From positions 310,001-374,000 of the forward strand of contig NZ_JACIEN010000003.1 of NCBI RefSeq assembly GCF_014196925.1: a DNA stretch of 64,000 nt, read 5' to 3'. This document shows, one piece after another, positions 1-9,864 of this stretch; position 1 is the first letter of the stretch, and each line of letters begins with the position of its first letter. Under the pieces are notes generated by a model. The model saw nothing but the letters and a program-made list of their open reading frames with translations. It was not told the DNA's origin and searched no databases. The position numbers and the translations under genes are program-made. The DNA is from Chelatococcus caeni (GTDB taxonomy: Bacteria; Pseudomonadota; Alphaproteobacteria; Rhizobiales; Beijerinckiaceae).

Positions 1-754
1 TGAGCCGCTTCTCGATGGCCGTGACGAAGGTGTCGATGACGATGACGAAGATGGCGAGCACCAGCATGCCCGAGAACACGCCGGTGACGTCGAAGACGCT
101 CTCGGCCTCGTGGATCTTGTAGCCGAGCCCGGCCGAGGAGCCGAGATATTCGCCGACCACGGCCCCGACGAGCGCGAAGCCGACCGAAGTGTGCAGCGAG
201 GAGAACATCCAGGTGAGCGCCGCCGGCCAGTAGACGTGGCGCAAGAGCTGGCGCTCGTTCATGCCCAGCATGCGGGCATTGGCGAGCACTACGGGGCTCA
301 CCTCGCGCACGCCCTGGTAGACGTTGAAGAACACGATGAAGAAGACGAGCGTGAAGCCGAGCGCCACCTTCGACCAGATGCCGAGGCCGAACCACAGGGC
401 GAAGATCGGCGCCAGCACCACGCGCGGCAGGGCGTTCGCAGCCTTGATGTAAGGGTCGAACACGCTGGCGAGGATCTCGCGCCGCGCGAAGAGGAAGCCG
501 AAGGCGATGCCGCCGATGGCGCCGAAGGTGAAGGCGAGCACCGTCTCGGTCAGGGTGATGCCGAGGTGGTACCACAATTCGCCCGAGGCGAGATCCTTCC
601 ACGTGCGGGCGAGGACATCGAGCGGCGTCGAGAAGAAGAAGGGGTCGAACAGCGGCTTGCCGCCGCTCATGGGCACGGCGGTGAGGAGATGCCAGACGAG
701 AAGGAAGGCGAGCCCGACGCCCACCTGCATGGCAAGAAGCGTCACGCGTCTCAT
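1..754 (-). CDS. ABC transporter permease, NitT/TauT (SsuC-like) type, 3' end outside window
   Basis: Inner-membrane permease of an importer for nitrate, taurine, sulfonate or pyrimidine-precursor type substrates. The ATG is at 754 and the frame is open to the window edge, about 251 codons, so the C-terminal end is missing. Hydrophobic segments are spread along the protein. An EAA-type cytoplasmic loop that docks on the ATPase is visible (VLANARMLGMNERQLLRHVY). The start overlaps the stop of the upstream ATPase gene by four bases (ATGA), so the two are translationally coupled. A periplasmic binding-protein gene would be expected beyond the left edge. The substrate cannot be told from this sequence. 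Confidence 0.9.
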   Translation of the reverse strand, partial: MRRVTLLAMQVGVGLAFLLVWHLLTAVPMSGGKPLFDPFFFSTPLDVLARTWKDLASGELWYHLGITLTETVLAFTFGAIGGIAFGFLFARREILASVFDPYIKAANALPRVVLAPIFALWFGLGIWSKVALGFTLVFFIVFFNVYQGVREVSPVVLANARMLGMNERQLLRHVYWPAALTWMFSSLHTSVGFALVGAVVGEYLGSSAGLGYKIHEAESVFDVTGVFSGMLVLAIFVIVIDTFVTAIEKRL

Positions 755-1587
755 GCGTTACCCCCTTCGCCCTGTGCGTAGGCCTTCTGCACCTCGACGC
801 GCAGGGTCCCCCAGATGGCCTTGTGGATGGCGTGGAAGGCCGGATCGAGGCGGATCTCCGCGATGTCGCGCGGCCGCGGCAGGGAGACGGGATAATCGCC
901 GACGATCCGCGCCGCCGGTCCCGCCGACATCACGACCACCCGGTCCGCGAGCGCGATCGCTTCCTCGAGGTCGTGCGTGACGAACATCACCGCCTTTCGG
1001 TCCTGCGCCCACAGGTCGAGCAGGAGATTGCCCATGATCTGCCGCGTCTGCGCGTCGAGCGGCCCGAACGGCTCGTCCATCAGCAGGATCTGCGGGTTGC
1101 GGATCAGCATCTGCGCCAGCGCGACGCGCTTGCGCTGGCCGCCCGACAGCATGTGCGGATAGCGGTCGGCAAAGGCCGCGAGGCCGACACGGCTAAGCCA
1201 TTCACGGCTCCTCGCCAGCGCCTCGGCCCGCGGCACGCCCTTCGGCTCCAGCGCCACGGCGACATTGTCGATGGCCGTCTTCCAGGGCATGAGCGCGTCC
1301 TGCTGGAAGAGGTAGCCGGCGCGGGCATTGAGCCCGGACAACCGCTCGCCGAAGATGTCCGCCCCGCCGGTCGAGGGCTTGAGCAGCCCCGCCGCCGCGT
1401 TGAGCAGGGTCGACTTGCCACAGCCCGTCGGCCCGACGATGGCGACGAACTCGCTGGCGCCGACGGCAAGGTCGATGTCGCGCACGGCCTGGTAGGTGCC
1501 GCCGCCCTTGAGCGCGAAGGTGATCGCCACCTGCGACAACCTAACCGCCGGGCTGTCCGCCTCCCTCACCTGTGCCGGAGCGTGCAT
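751..1587 (-). CDS. ABC transporter ATP-binding protein, NitT/TauT family
   Basis: Cytoplasmic ATPase that drives the adjacent permease. It is 278 residues, usual for the family. Walker A GPTGCGKST lies at about 52-60, the Q-loop near 95, the signature LSGGQ at 147-151, Walker B ILLMDEP at 167-173, and the switch His is in FVTHD near 203. Its stop overlaps the permease start by four bases. The first ~15 residues are weakly conserved, so an internal start is possible. The family (SsuB/TauB/ThiZ-like) is clear but the substrate is not. I looked for a TPP riboswitch upstream and could not support one. Confidence 0.93.
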   Translation of the reverse strand: MHAPAQVREADSPAVRLSQVAITFALKGGGTYQAVRDIDLAVGASEFVAIVGPTGCGKSTLLNAAAGLLKPSTGGADIFGERLSGLNARAGYLFQQDALMPWKTAIDNVAVALEPKGVPRAEALARSREWLSRVGLAAFADRYPHMLSGGQRKRVALAQMLIRNPQILLMDEPFGPLDAQTRQIMGNLLLDLWAQDRKAVMFVTHDLEEAIALADRVVVMSAGPAARIVGDYPVSLPRPRDIAEIRLDPAFHAIHKAIWGTLRVEVQKAYAQGEGGNA

Positions 1588-1765
1588 GCCCGTCCCATCA
1601 TTGAGCGTCCCCCGATTCCTTGTCTTCGTTTGAAGCAGGAGACGTTACCCGATACGGCCTGCGACGCAACCGCCGCGGACCCCGCGGCAGCACCTGCCGG
1701 TCCGCCACTTGCACTCTCCTGTTGGCTTCCGACATATGGAGCCGTTCCTTCCACCCGGGCCCCTG

Positions 1766-2296
1766 ATGACCTTTGACAGTTTCGTTTCCGGCACCGTGGC
1801 CTTCGTCCGCGATCACGGCGAATGGGCCCCGGCCATCGTCTTCGGGCTCGCCTTCGCGGAATCCTTCGCCTTCCTCTCGCTCCTGGTGCCGGCCTGGGGC
1901 ATTCTCGTCGGCATCGGCGCCCTCATCGGCGTCAGCGGCCTCGAATTCTGGCCGATCTGGCTGGGCGCCGCCGCGGGCGCGAGCCTCGGCGACTGGGTCT
2001 CCTACCTGATCGGCTTCTATTTCAAGGATGCGGCCACGCGCGTGTGGCCCCTGTCGCGCTATCCGCAGATGGTGGCGCGCGGCCACCTGTTCTTCATGCG
2101 CTGGGGTCCCTGGAGCATCTTCATCGGCCGTTTCTTCGGGCCGTTGCGGGCGGTCGTCCCGCTCATCGCGGGCATCTTCGCCATGCCGCAGTTCCTGTTC
2201 CAGATGGCCAACATCTCCTCCGCCATGGTCTGGGCCTTCGTCCTGCTCGCCCCCGGTGCCTTCGCGTTGCAGAAGCTCTGGCCGGCGTTCATGTGA
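1766..2296 (+). CDS. DedA/SNARE-associated family membrane protein
   Basis: Small integral membrane protein of the DedA (VTT domain) superfamily; members act in membrane homeostasis and lipid-carrier flipping. About 176 residues from the chosen ATG. Visible are the N-terminal FAESFAFLSLLVPAWGILVG re-entrant region with its Glu, the GDWVSYLIG segment, and the conserved GRFFGPLRAVVPLIAG motif with the functionally important Arg residues. The C-terminal helix is hydrophobic. ATG 1766 is chosen because family similarity begins there; ATG 1736 and TTG 1709 in the same frame are possible, and none has a strong ribosome site. A hairpin terminator follows the stop directly. Transcribed away from the ABC genes. 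Confidence 0.85.
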   Translation: MTFDSFVSGTVAFVRDHGEWAPAIVFGLAFAESFAFLSLLVPAWGILVGIGALIGVSGLEFWPIWLGAAAGASLGDWVSYLIGFYFKDAATRVWPLSRYPQMVARGHLFFMRWGPWSIFIGRFFGPLRAVVPLIAGIFAMPQFLFQMANISSAMVWAFVLLAPGAFALQKLWPAFM

Positions 2297-2297
2297 A

Positions 2298-2330
2298 AAA
2301 GCCCCGGCGCGATGCACCGGGGCTTTGATT
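2298..2330 (+). terminator. Rho-independent terminator after dedA
   Basis: A 10-bp stem AAAGCCCCGG / CCGGGGCTTT (2298-2307 with 2317-2326) begins one base after the dedA stop and is followed by a short T-rich run. The A-rich 5' flank means it could also work weakly on the other strand. Confidence 0.8.
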
Positions 2331-2355
2331 GGGAGCGCAAGGAGATCCCTTTCAC

Positions 2356-2446
2356 CGTCATGCCCGGGCTCGTCCCGGGCATCCACGTATCGCCAGCAGC
2401 GCCAGGCTGAGAGGCGTGGATGGCCGGGACAAGCCCGGCCATGACG
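2356..2446. repeat. Nested palindromic intergenic repeat
   Basis: Two 32-base arms (2356-2387 and 2415-2446) are near-perfect reverse complements of each other. Each arm is itself a palindrome: ATGCCCGGGCTCGTCCCGGG in the left arm, and GGCCGGGACAAGCCCGGCC in the right. The spacer is about 27 bases. A related single palindrome (GCCCGCGACAAGCGCGGGC) occurs at 63928-63946. The form matches the short dispersed intergenic palindromes common in Hyphomicrobiales. It lies between the ends of convergent dedA and ilvC. Confidence 0.75.
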
Positions 2447-2464
2447 ACGCAGCGGCCCAGGTCC

Positions 2465-4242
<1,778 letters not shown>

Positions 4243-4245
4243 CAC

Positions 4246-5490
4246 TCACGAACGCCCCGCGAGCGCCCTGCGCAGGATGGCCATGAACGGCTCGTCACGC
4301 TCCGCCCCGCGCGGCCGCTCCCCACGCCGCAGCGCAGCGCGGACGGCGGCCTTCGGCCTCCCGGTCCCGAGCTCGTAGTCGTAGCCGTCCCAGGCATCCT
4401 CCCGGAAGGAATAGAAGGCCCAGTGCAGGCCAGCCTCCTCGACGAGCGAGACGACGTCGGCGAGATAGGCGCTGCAGCCCCTGTTCCAGCGCACGCAGCC
4501 GAATTCGCCCACCATCAGGCGTGAGCGCGGGATCCTTCTCGCCTCGGCCCATTCCAGGAACGGCGACAGGTGCCGCGCAACGCGCGCCCTGTCCCAGTAC
4601 TCCGCCCTGCCATGGGCCCGCACGACGCCGGGGTAGGTGAAGCGCCCCCGGTTCTCGTGACTGGTGAAATCATAGGGCGCGTAGAGATGCACCGAATAGA
4701 TGACGTTGTCGTCCGCGATCGGCACAAGGCAGCGCACCGCCGCCGGCTGGCCGTAGGAGCCGGTGTCGAGGACGATCGGCACCGTGGCGTCGACGGCGCG
4801 GATGGCCGCGACCATGTGGCGATAGAAGGCATCGAGGTCCCGCGCCGTGCCCCTTGCCGCCGCGCACCAGCGGTCGCGTGCGGCAAGGTCGTCCTCGGGC
4901 AGGCGATGGCCCCTCTCCGGCACCGGCTCGTTGACGACGTTGTAGGCCGCGATGGCGGGGTGGCCCTTGAAGGCTGTCGCGATGTCGCGCCAGTAGGCGG
5001 CCGCCTCATCCCAATAGGCCTTGTCGCGCCAGAGCCGGCCGTCGTGGCGACGGCCGTTGAGCTGCACCCAGCGGGCGCCGGGCAGGCCGAGCGGCGTCAG
5101 CACCACCTTGACGCCGGCGGTGGCAGCGTCGTCGAGCACCCGCTTGAGCCGCGCCAGATCGGCCGGCACGAGCCCCGCGTAGGCATCGAGACTGCCGGCG
5201 AGGAAATCGCGCCGCTCGCCCCGCCACTTGTCGAAGGTCAGGCGCACGAAATCGACGCCGAAGTCCCTCGCGGCGTCGAGCCGGGCGCGCGTCTCGACCT
5301 TGTTGAAGAAATTGGCGCCGCGCCGCTGCTCGCCCCAGAAGCCGCCCGGCTCGCCGGCCGCGGCCGGCAGGGCGGCAAGTCCGGTGACAAGCCCGGCCAG
5401 GAACGCGGCCAGGAGCCTGGCCGCCAGTGCCAGACGCGCCCGTCCCCGACGGCTGAATGAACCCCGGCCCGCGCGCCGCGCCTGTCTCAC
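4246..5490 (-). CDS. Secreted glycoside hydrolase family 5 (cellulase-like) protein
   Basis: Probable retaining beta-glycosidase of the GH5 clan, exported to periplasm or medium. 414 residues with a signal peptide: a very Arg-rich N-region, hydrophobic core about 20-45, cleavage near AAAGEP. The catalytic acid is E188 in the AAYNVVNEP motif, the nucleophile E329 in LMVGEFG, and a conserved His is in SVHLY near 268. The only start near the family N-terminus is GTG 5490, because an in-frame TGA lies just upstream. It follows ilvH on the same strand with an 18-base gap and may ride its transcript, although the product is unrelated. Substrate (cellulose, glucan, mannan) is not predictable here. 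Confidence 0.85.
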   Translation of the reverse strand: MRQARRAGRGSFSRRGRARLALAARLLAAFLAGLVTGLAALPAAAGEPGGFWGEQRRGANFFNKVETRARLDAARDFGVDFVRLTFDKWRGERRDFLAGSLDAYAGLVPADLARLKRVLDDAATAGVKVVLTPLGLPGARWVQLNGRRHDGRLWRDKAYWDEAAAYWRDIATAFKGHPAIAAYNVVNEPVPERGHRLPEDDLAARDRWCAAARGTARDLDAFYRHMVAAIRAVDATVPIVLDTGSYGQPAAVRCLVPIADDNVIYSVHLYAPYDFTSHENRGRFTYPGVVRAHGRAEYWDRARVARHLSPFLEWAEARRIPRSRLMVGEFGCVRWNRGCSAYLADVVSLVEEAGLHWAFYSFREDAWDGYDYELGTGRPKAAVRAALRRGERPRGAERDEPFMAILRRALAGRS

Positions 5491-5516
5491 ATGGCTCTCA
5501 CATGGCTCTTACATGG
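5489..5516. repeat. Short imperfect tandem repeat at the ilvH/GH5 junction
   Basis: The unit ACATGGCTCT is repeated back to back, with a third partial copy (ACATGG). It spans the gap between the ilvH stop (5509) and the GTG start of the GH5 gene. Probably slippage; on the minus strand it creates two consecutive ATGTGA mini-stops. Confidence 0.6.
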
Positions 5517-6078
5517 ACTCGGCGCCGCGGCCGATGGCCGCGATGCCGGTGCGGGCCACTTCCGTCAGCCCGCAGGCCGTCATCAGGCTGATGAAACGCT
5601 CCGTCTCGTCGCTGGTCCCCGTCAGCTCGAAGATGAAGGACGAGAGCGTCGCATCGACCGTGCGGGCGCCGAAGGCCTGGGCGAGCCGCATCGCCTCCAC
5701 GCGAGCCTCGCCCTTGCCCACCACCTTGACGAGCACCAGCTCGCGCTCGATGGCATCGCCGTTGACCGTCAGGTCGTCCACCCGGTGCACCGGCACGAGG
5801 CGCGAGAGCTGGGCCTTGATCTGCTCGATGACATGCGCCGTGCCCGTCGTCACGATGGTGATGCGCGACAGGTGCTTCTCGTGCTCGGTCTCGGAAACCG
5901 TGAGGCTCTCGATGTTGTAGCCCCGGCCGGAGAACAGGCCGGCGATGCGCGCCAGCACGCCCGGCTCGTTGTCGACGATCACCGCGAGCGTATGGCGCGC
6001 GATGGGCTCGGCGGCGGGAGCATCTGAATAGTGGGACTTCATCGGCGGACCTGCGAAGGGGGGCTGAACATGCTGCAT
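5509..6078 (-). CDS. ilvH: Acetolactate synthase small (regulatory) subunit
   Basis: Regulatory subunit that activates the catalytic subunit IlvI and confers feedback inhibition by valine. 189 residues from ATG 6078. The N-terminal ACT domain (about 29-100) begins HTLAVIVDNEPGVLARIAG and contains GRGYNIESLTV; the C-terminal ALS small-subunit domain holds LVLVKVVGKGEARVEAMRLA. Family similarity begins near residue 29, so ATG 6042 (MKSHYSD) is an alternative start. A GST gene lies between ilvH and ilvI, all on one strand; ilvI-GST-ilvH may be one transcript under the ilvI attenuator. Confidence 0.95.
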   Translation of the reverse strand: MQHVQPPFAGPPMKSHYSDAPAAEPIARHTLAVIVDNEPGVLARIAGLFSGRGYNIESLTVSETEHEKHLSRITIVTTGTAHVIEQIKAQLSRLVPVHRVDDLTVNGDAIERELVLVKVVGKGEARVEAMRLAQAFGARTVDATLSSFIFELTGTSDETERFISLMTACGLTEVARTGIAAIGRGAESM

Positions 6079-6086
6079 GATTGTCC

Positions 6087-6779
6087 TCACGCACTCTTGC
6101 GATAATTCGCGATGGGCTCTGCGTCCACCTCGTCTTCGGCGACGATCCAGGGCTCGGCCAGCGCATCCTCGCGCCACGCGCGGAAGGCCGGCAGGTCGAG
6201 GACCGCGTCCATATAGGCGCGTGTCGCCGCATCGACGGGGAAGGAATAGGTCTCGAGACGGGTGACGACCGGCGCGTACATCGCGTCAGCCGCCGTGAAG
6301 GCGCCGAAGAGGAACGGGCCGCCGGCGCCGAAGCGCTCCCGCGCCTCGCGCCAGGCGAAGGCGGCGCGCGCCACGTCGCGCGCGACCTGCGGGCCGAGAT
6401 CCATGGCCGCATACTTCTTGCCGAGGTTCATCGGGCAGGCCGAGCGCAGGGCCGAGAAACCGGCATGCATCTCGGCCGCCATCGCGCGCGCCATGGCCCG
6501 CGCCGCCCGCTCGCGCGGCCAGATCGGGAGGTCGGGGTGCGTGTCGGCGAGATAGTCGATGATGGCGAGCGATTCCCAGACGGGGATGTCGCCGTCGACG
6601 AGGGCCGGCACCTTGCCGGCCGGCGTAAAGCGGGCAACCTCGGCCTTCCACGCCGGATCGTCGAAGGTCGGGCCGAAGGGCACCTTCACCTCCTCGAAGG
6701 GGATGCCGAAGTGGCGCATGAGGAGCCACGGGCGCAGCGACCAGGAGGAATAGCACTTGTTGGCGATGACGAGCTTCAT
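6087..6779 (-). CDS. Glutathione S-transferase family protein
   Basis: Cytosolic GST-fold protein, 230 residues. The N-terminal thioredoxin-like domain (1-80) starts MKLVIANKCYSSWSLRPWLL and carries VPALVDGDIPVWESLAIIDYL, the glutathione-binding segment with cis-Pro and the Glu-Ser pair. The C-terminal domain is all-helical with FGAFTAADAMYAPVVTRLE, a typical GST N-capping region. ATG 6779 is chosen because it starts at the first beta strand; an upstream in-frame ATG would add an unconserved tail. It sits between ilvI and ilvH, an unusual insertion. Substrate unknown. Confidence 0.9.
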   Translation of the reverse strand: MKLVIANKCYSSWSLRPWLLMRHFGIPFEEVKVPFGPTFDDPAWKAEVARFTPAGKVPALVDGDIPVWESLAIIDYLADTHPDLPIWPRERAARAMARAMAAEMHAGFSALRSACPMNLGKKYAAMDLGPQVARDVARAAFAWREARERFGAGGPFLFGAFTAADAMYAPVVTRLETYSFPVDAATRAYMDAVLDLPAFRAWREDALAEPWIVAEDEVDAEPIANYRKSA

Positions 6780-6886
6780 GGGCCTTCGTCCGATTTCGAC
6801 TGTGGGGCGCCGAGACTGCCGCGGCAGCCGGCGCCCGTCCAATCAAGGCATGTGAGGGAAACGATCACGGTTGACGCGCACGCGGC

Positions 6887-6913
6887 GCACCCTCCCCCCG
6901 GGGGGGAGGGTGC
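6887..6913. repeat. 13-bp perfect G/C palindrome after ilvI
   Basis: GCACCCTCCCCCC (6887-6899) pairs with GGGGGGAGGGTGC (6901-6913). It follows the ilvI stop by 12 bases but has no T tract, so it is not a standard intrinsic terminator. It belongs to a family of CCTCCCC/GGGGAGG palindromes also seen near 32.2 kb and twice near 36 kb. Confidence 0.7.
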
Positions 6914-6924
6914 GGTGCCTCACC

Positions 6925-8685
6925 TCACACCAGCATCTTGCCCTTGGCGTCGATGACCGAGCCGATGTCCTCGGCCGCGTCGCCCAGGATCATCTCGTTG
7001 TGCGCCTTGCCCGAGGGGATCATGGGGAAGCAGTTCTCGCTCTTGTCGACCACGCAGTCGAAGATGACGGGACGGGGCGTGTCGATCATCTCGCGGATGG
7101 CATCGTCGAGCTCGTCCGGCTTGTCGCAGCGGATGCCGACGCCGCCATAGGCCTCGGCCAGCTTCACGAAATCCGGCAGCGAGTGCGAGTAGCTCTCCGA
7201 ATAGCGCCCGCCGTGCAGCAGCTCCTGCCACTGCCGCACCATCCCCATGTACTGGTTGTTGAGGATGAAGACCTTGACCGGCAGGCGGTACTGCAGCGCC
7301 GTCGACATCTCCTGCATGTTCATGAGGATGGAGGCTTCGCCCGCGATGTCGACGACGAGCGCGTTCGGATGCGCGAGCTGCGCCCCGATGGCCGCCGGCA
7401 GGCCGTAGCCCATGGTGCCGAGCCCGCCGGAGGTCATCCACCGGTTCGGCTCCTCGAACTTGAAGAACTGGGCGGCCCACATCTGGTGCTGGCCGACCTC
7501 GGTGGTGACGTAGACCTCCCGGTCCTTGCTCAGTTCGTACAGCCGCTCGATGGCGTACTGCGGCTTGATGACGTCGCTCGACTTGCGATAGGCGAGGCAG
7601 TTGCGGCTCCGCCAGCCGGTGATGTCGTCCCACCAGCCCTTGAGCGCGGCCTTGTCCACCTGCGGCGCCGTGGAGCGCCACAGGCGCACCATGTCCTCGA
7701 GCACGTGGGCGCAGTCGCCGACGATGCCGATGTCGACCTTGACGTTCTTGTTGATCGACGAGGGATCGATGTCGACGTGGATCTTGCGCGAATGCGGCGA
7801 GAAGGCATCGAGCCGCCCCGTGATGCGGTCGTCGAAGCGCGCGCCGATGTTGATCATCACGTCGCAGCCGTGCATCGCGAGGTTGGCCTCGTAGGTGCCG
7901 TGCATCCCGAGCATGCCCAGGAACTGCGGGTCGGAGGCCGGATAGGCGCCGAGGCCCATCAGCGTCGAGGTGACGGGAAAGCCCGTGAGGCGCACGAGCT
8001 CGCGCAGCAGCGCCGCGGCCTGCGGCCCGGCGTTGACGACGCCGCCGCCGGTGTAGAACACCGGCCGCTTGGCCGAAGCCATAAGGGCGATCGCGGCCTT
8101 GATCTTCTCCATGTCGCCCTGCACCTGCGGGCGATAGGTCTTGTGCTGGTTGCTCGCCGGGCGCGCATAGGTGCCGCTGGCGAACTGGATGTCCTTCGGC
8201 AGGTCGATGACGACCGGGCCGGGCCGGCCGTTCGCCGCGACATAGAAGGCCTCGTGCATGATGCGCGGCAGGTCCTCGATGCGCTTGACGAGATAATTGT
8301 GCTTCGTGCAGTGCCGCGTGATGCCGACGGTGTCCGCCTCCTGGAAGGCGTCCGAGCCGATGAGATGCGTCGGCACCTGCCCGGTGAGGCAGACGAGCGG
8401 GATCGAATCCATCAGCGCGTCGGTGAGGCCGGTGACCGCATTGGTCGCGCCCGGGCCCGACGTCACCAGCACGACGCCGACCTTGCCCGAGGAGCGCGCA
8501 TAGCCCTCGGCCGCATGCACGGCGCCCTGCTCGTGCCGCACGAGCACGTGCTTGACCTTGTCCTGGTGGAACAATGCGTCATAGATCGGCAGCACGGCGC
8601 CGCCGGGATAGCCGAAGATATGTTCGACCCCCTGGTCCTGCAGCGCGCGAACCACCATTTCGGCGCCGGTCATCGTCTCGCTCAT
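6925..8685 (-). CDS. ilvI: Acetolactate synthase large (catalytic) subunit
   Basis: ThDP-dependent enzyme that condenses pyruvate with pyruvate or 2-oxobutyrate, the first common step of branched-chain amino-acid synthesis. 586 residues. The N-terminal pyrimidine-binding domain has FGYPGGAVLPIYDAL with the catalytic-type Glu in HEQGAVHAAEGYAR; the central FAD region follows. The C-terminal pyrophosphate-binding motif starts AGEASILMN, with Glu in place of the usual Asp of the GD(G/A)S motif, and includes NNQYMGMVRQWQ. ATG 8685 matches the family N-terminus (MVVRALQDQGVEHIFGYPGG). A 180-base leader carries an attenuator. Could equally be named ilvB. Confidence 0.97.
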   Translation of the reverse strand: MSETMTGAEMVVRALQDQGVEHIFGYPGGAVLPIYDALFHQDKVKHVLVRHEQGAVHAAEGYARSSGKVGVVLVTSGPGATNAVTGLTDALMDSIPLVCLTGQVPTHLIGSDAFQEADTVGITRHCTKHNYLVKRIEDLPRIMHEAFYVAANGRPGPVVIDLPKDIQFASGTYARPASNQHKTYRPQVQGDMEKIKAAIALMASAKRPVFYTGGGVVNAGPQAAALLRELVRLTGFPVTSTLMGLGAYPASDPQFLGMLGMHGTYEANLAMHGCDVMINIGARFDDRITGRLDAFSPHSRKIHVDIDPSSINKNVKVDIGIVGDCAHVLEDMVRLWRSTAPQVDKAALKGWWDDITGWRSRNCLAYRKSSDVIKPQYAIERLYELSKDREVYVTTEVGQHQMWAAQFFKFEEPNRWMTSGGLGTMGYGLPAAIGAQLAHPNALVVDIAGEASILMNMQEMSTALQYRLPVKVFILNNQYMGMVRQWQELLHGGRYSESYSHSLPDFVKLAEAYGGVGIRCDKPDELDDAIREMIDTPRPVIFDCVVDKSENCFPMIPSGKAHNEMILGDAAEDIGSVIDAKGKMLV

Positions 8686-8737
8686 CGTCTTCTCCGTTCC
8701 CTCGTCGGCGTGGCCGGACGGGTCGGACAGGGGCAAC

Positions 8738-8760
8738 AAAAAAGGGCCCCGAAGGACCCT
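8738..8760 (-). terminator. Attenuator terminator in the ilvI leader
   Basis: On the minus strand a 7-bp stem AGGGTCC / GGGCCCT closes a TTCG tetraloop and runs into a T tract. It lies 27 bases after the leader-peptide stop and 52 bases before the ilvI ATG, so it would stop transcription before ilvI. A competing pairing of GCGCCA (8806-8811) with TGGCGC (8765-8770) is visible upstream. Confidence 0.85.
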
Positions 8761-8787
8761 GCATGCGCCACCAGCCGGACCTGCGGA

Positions 8788-8838
8788 TCATCTCCGCTCC
8801 GTCGATGGCGCCCCCGTTACAATAAGAATTGCGCGCAT
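8788..8838 (-). CDS. ilvI leader peptide (attenuation), 16 residues
   Basis: Short ORF encoding MRAILIVTGAPSTERR. Codons 4-7 are Ile, Leu, Ile, Val, exactly the end products controlled by the pathway. GGAAGGA lies about ten bases upstream of the ATG, and a promoter is visible further up. The stop TGA overlaps another ATG (ATGA). It ends 27 bases before the terminator stem. By analogy with known ilv and leu leaders, ribosome stalling at these codons under amino-acid shortage should prevent the terminator from forming. The function is inferred from layout and codon content. Confidence 0.8.
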   Translation of the reverse strand: MRAILIVTGAPSTERR

Positions 8839-8871
8839 AAGCCGCACGTTCCTTCCACGTCTGTGGCGGGC

Positions 8872-8900
8872 ACGCTAGCCGAGGCCCGCCGGGCGGTCAA
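8872..8900 (-). promoter_or_regulatory. Putative promoter of the ilvI leader
   Basis: On the minus strand TTGACC (8895-8900) and TAGCGT (8872-8877) are spaced by exactly 17 bases. The -35 overlaps the miaA stop codon. Transcription would begin near 8865, about 27 bases before the leader-peptide ATG. Confidence 0.6.
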
Positions 8901-9838
8901 GCGGAAGATCGCTCCTGCACGTCGCGGGGTGCCGCCCGCAGGGCCTCGCCCATCGCCTCATGAGCGGCTTCCGGGGCGAGCCACGAGAAATCCGGCAGCT
9001 GATGGCGCACCCAGGTGAACTGCCGCTTGGCATAGTGGCGCGTGTCGGCCTGCGCCTTCTCGATCGCTTCGGCGAGGTCGATCTCCCCGCGGATGTGGCG
9101 GATGAGCCAGGGCACGCCGTGGGCCCGCATCACCGGCAGCGTGGGATCGAGCCCCCGCGCCGCGAGCGCCCTCACCTCCTCGAGCGCGCCCGCCGCCATC
9201 ATCGCCGCAAAGCGGCTGTCGATGCGGGCGAAGAGCGCCGCCCGCTCCGGCGCGAGAAAATATTTGTAGAGGCGCCAGCCGGCGAGGAGAGGCCGGCTGC
9301 GCCGGCCGTGGAAGCTCGCGATCGGCTTGCCCGTCGCCGCGAAGACCTCCATGGCGCGCAGGATGCGCAGCCGGTCGGTCGGGTTGAGCCGGGCCGCGGT
9401 GACGGGATCGCGCGCGGCGAGATCGGCATAGAGCAGCGGCGTCCCCCGGCCCTCGGCGGCCGCGCGCACGGCCGCCCGCACCTCTTCCGGCACCGGCGGA
9501 ATCTCCGACAGCCCCTCGCACAGCGCCTTGAAATAGAGGCCCGTGCCGCCGACGAAGATGGGCAGCCTCCCCTTCGCCTGCGCCTCGGCGAGCACCGTGG
9601 CGGCATCGGCGAGATAGCGCCCGACGGAATAGTTCACCGCGCCGTCCACATGCCCGTAGAGCCGGTGCGGCACCGTCGCCTCCTCGGCCTCGCTCGGCCG
9701 CGCGGTGATGGTGCGGAGGTCGCGGTAGACCTGCATGGAATCGGCATTGACGACGATGCCGCCATGCTCCTGCGCGAGCGCGATCGCCAATGCGGACTTG
9801 CCGGAAGCCGTCGGCCCTGCGATGAGGACGGCTCGCAT
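8897..9838 (-). CDS. miaA: tRNA dimethylallyltransferase
   Basis: Adds a dimethylallyl group to A37 of tRNAs reading UNN codons. 313 residues from ATG 9838. The P-loop is GPTASGKS at about 8-15, followed by the DSMQVYRDL segment and [18 protein letters not shown]. The basic C-terminal part ends with [16 protein letters not shown], typical of the family. A TTG at 9865 would add nine residues (MPEKIVTER) and overlap the divergent serB start codon. Its 3' end overlaps the -35 box of the ilvI promoter. MiaA affects translation at UNN codons, but no specific link to the ilv leader is implied. Confidence 0.95.
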   Translation of the reverse strand: MRAVLIAGPTASGKSALAIALAQEHGGIVVNADSMQVYRDLRTITARPSEAEEATVPHRLYGHVDGAVNYSVGRYLADAATVLAEAQAKGRLPIFVGGTGLYFKALCEGLSEIPPVPEEVRAAVRAAAEGRGTPLLYADLAARDPVTAARLNPTDRLRILRAMEVFAATGKPIASFHGRRSRPLLAGWRLYKYFLAPERAALFARIDSRFAAMMAAGALEEVRALAARGLDPTLPVMRAHGVPWLIRHIRGEIDLAEAIEKAQADTRHYAKRQFTWVRHQLPDFSWLAPEAAHEAMGEALRAAPRDVQERSSA

Positions 9839-9864
9839 CCTTTCCGTCACGATCTTCTCCGGCA

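Noticed and set aside
1588-1765. Possible TPP riboswitch upstream of the ABC ATPase gene (GGGTAAC on the minus strand)
   Set aside because: The conserved CTGAGA half and the paired stems are missing; only a short chance match remains.
8579-8791. 70-codon frame beginning MIRRSGWWRM in the ilvI leader (two adjacent Trp codons, like a trp leader)
   Set aside because: It extends into ilvI in another frame; the ILIV peptide just upstream fits the pathway, whereas Trp codons do not.
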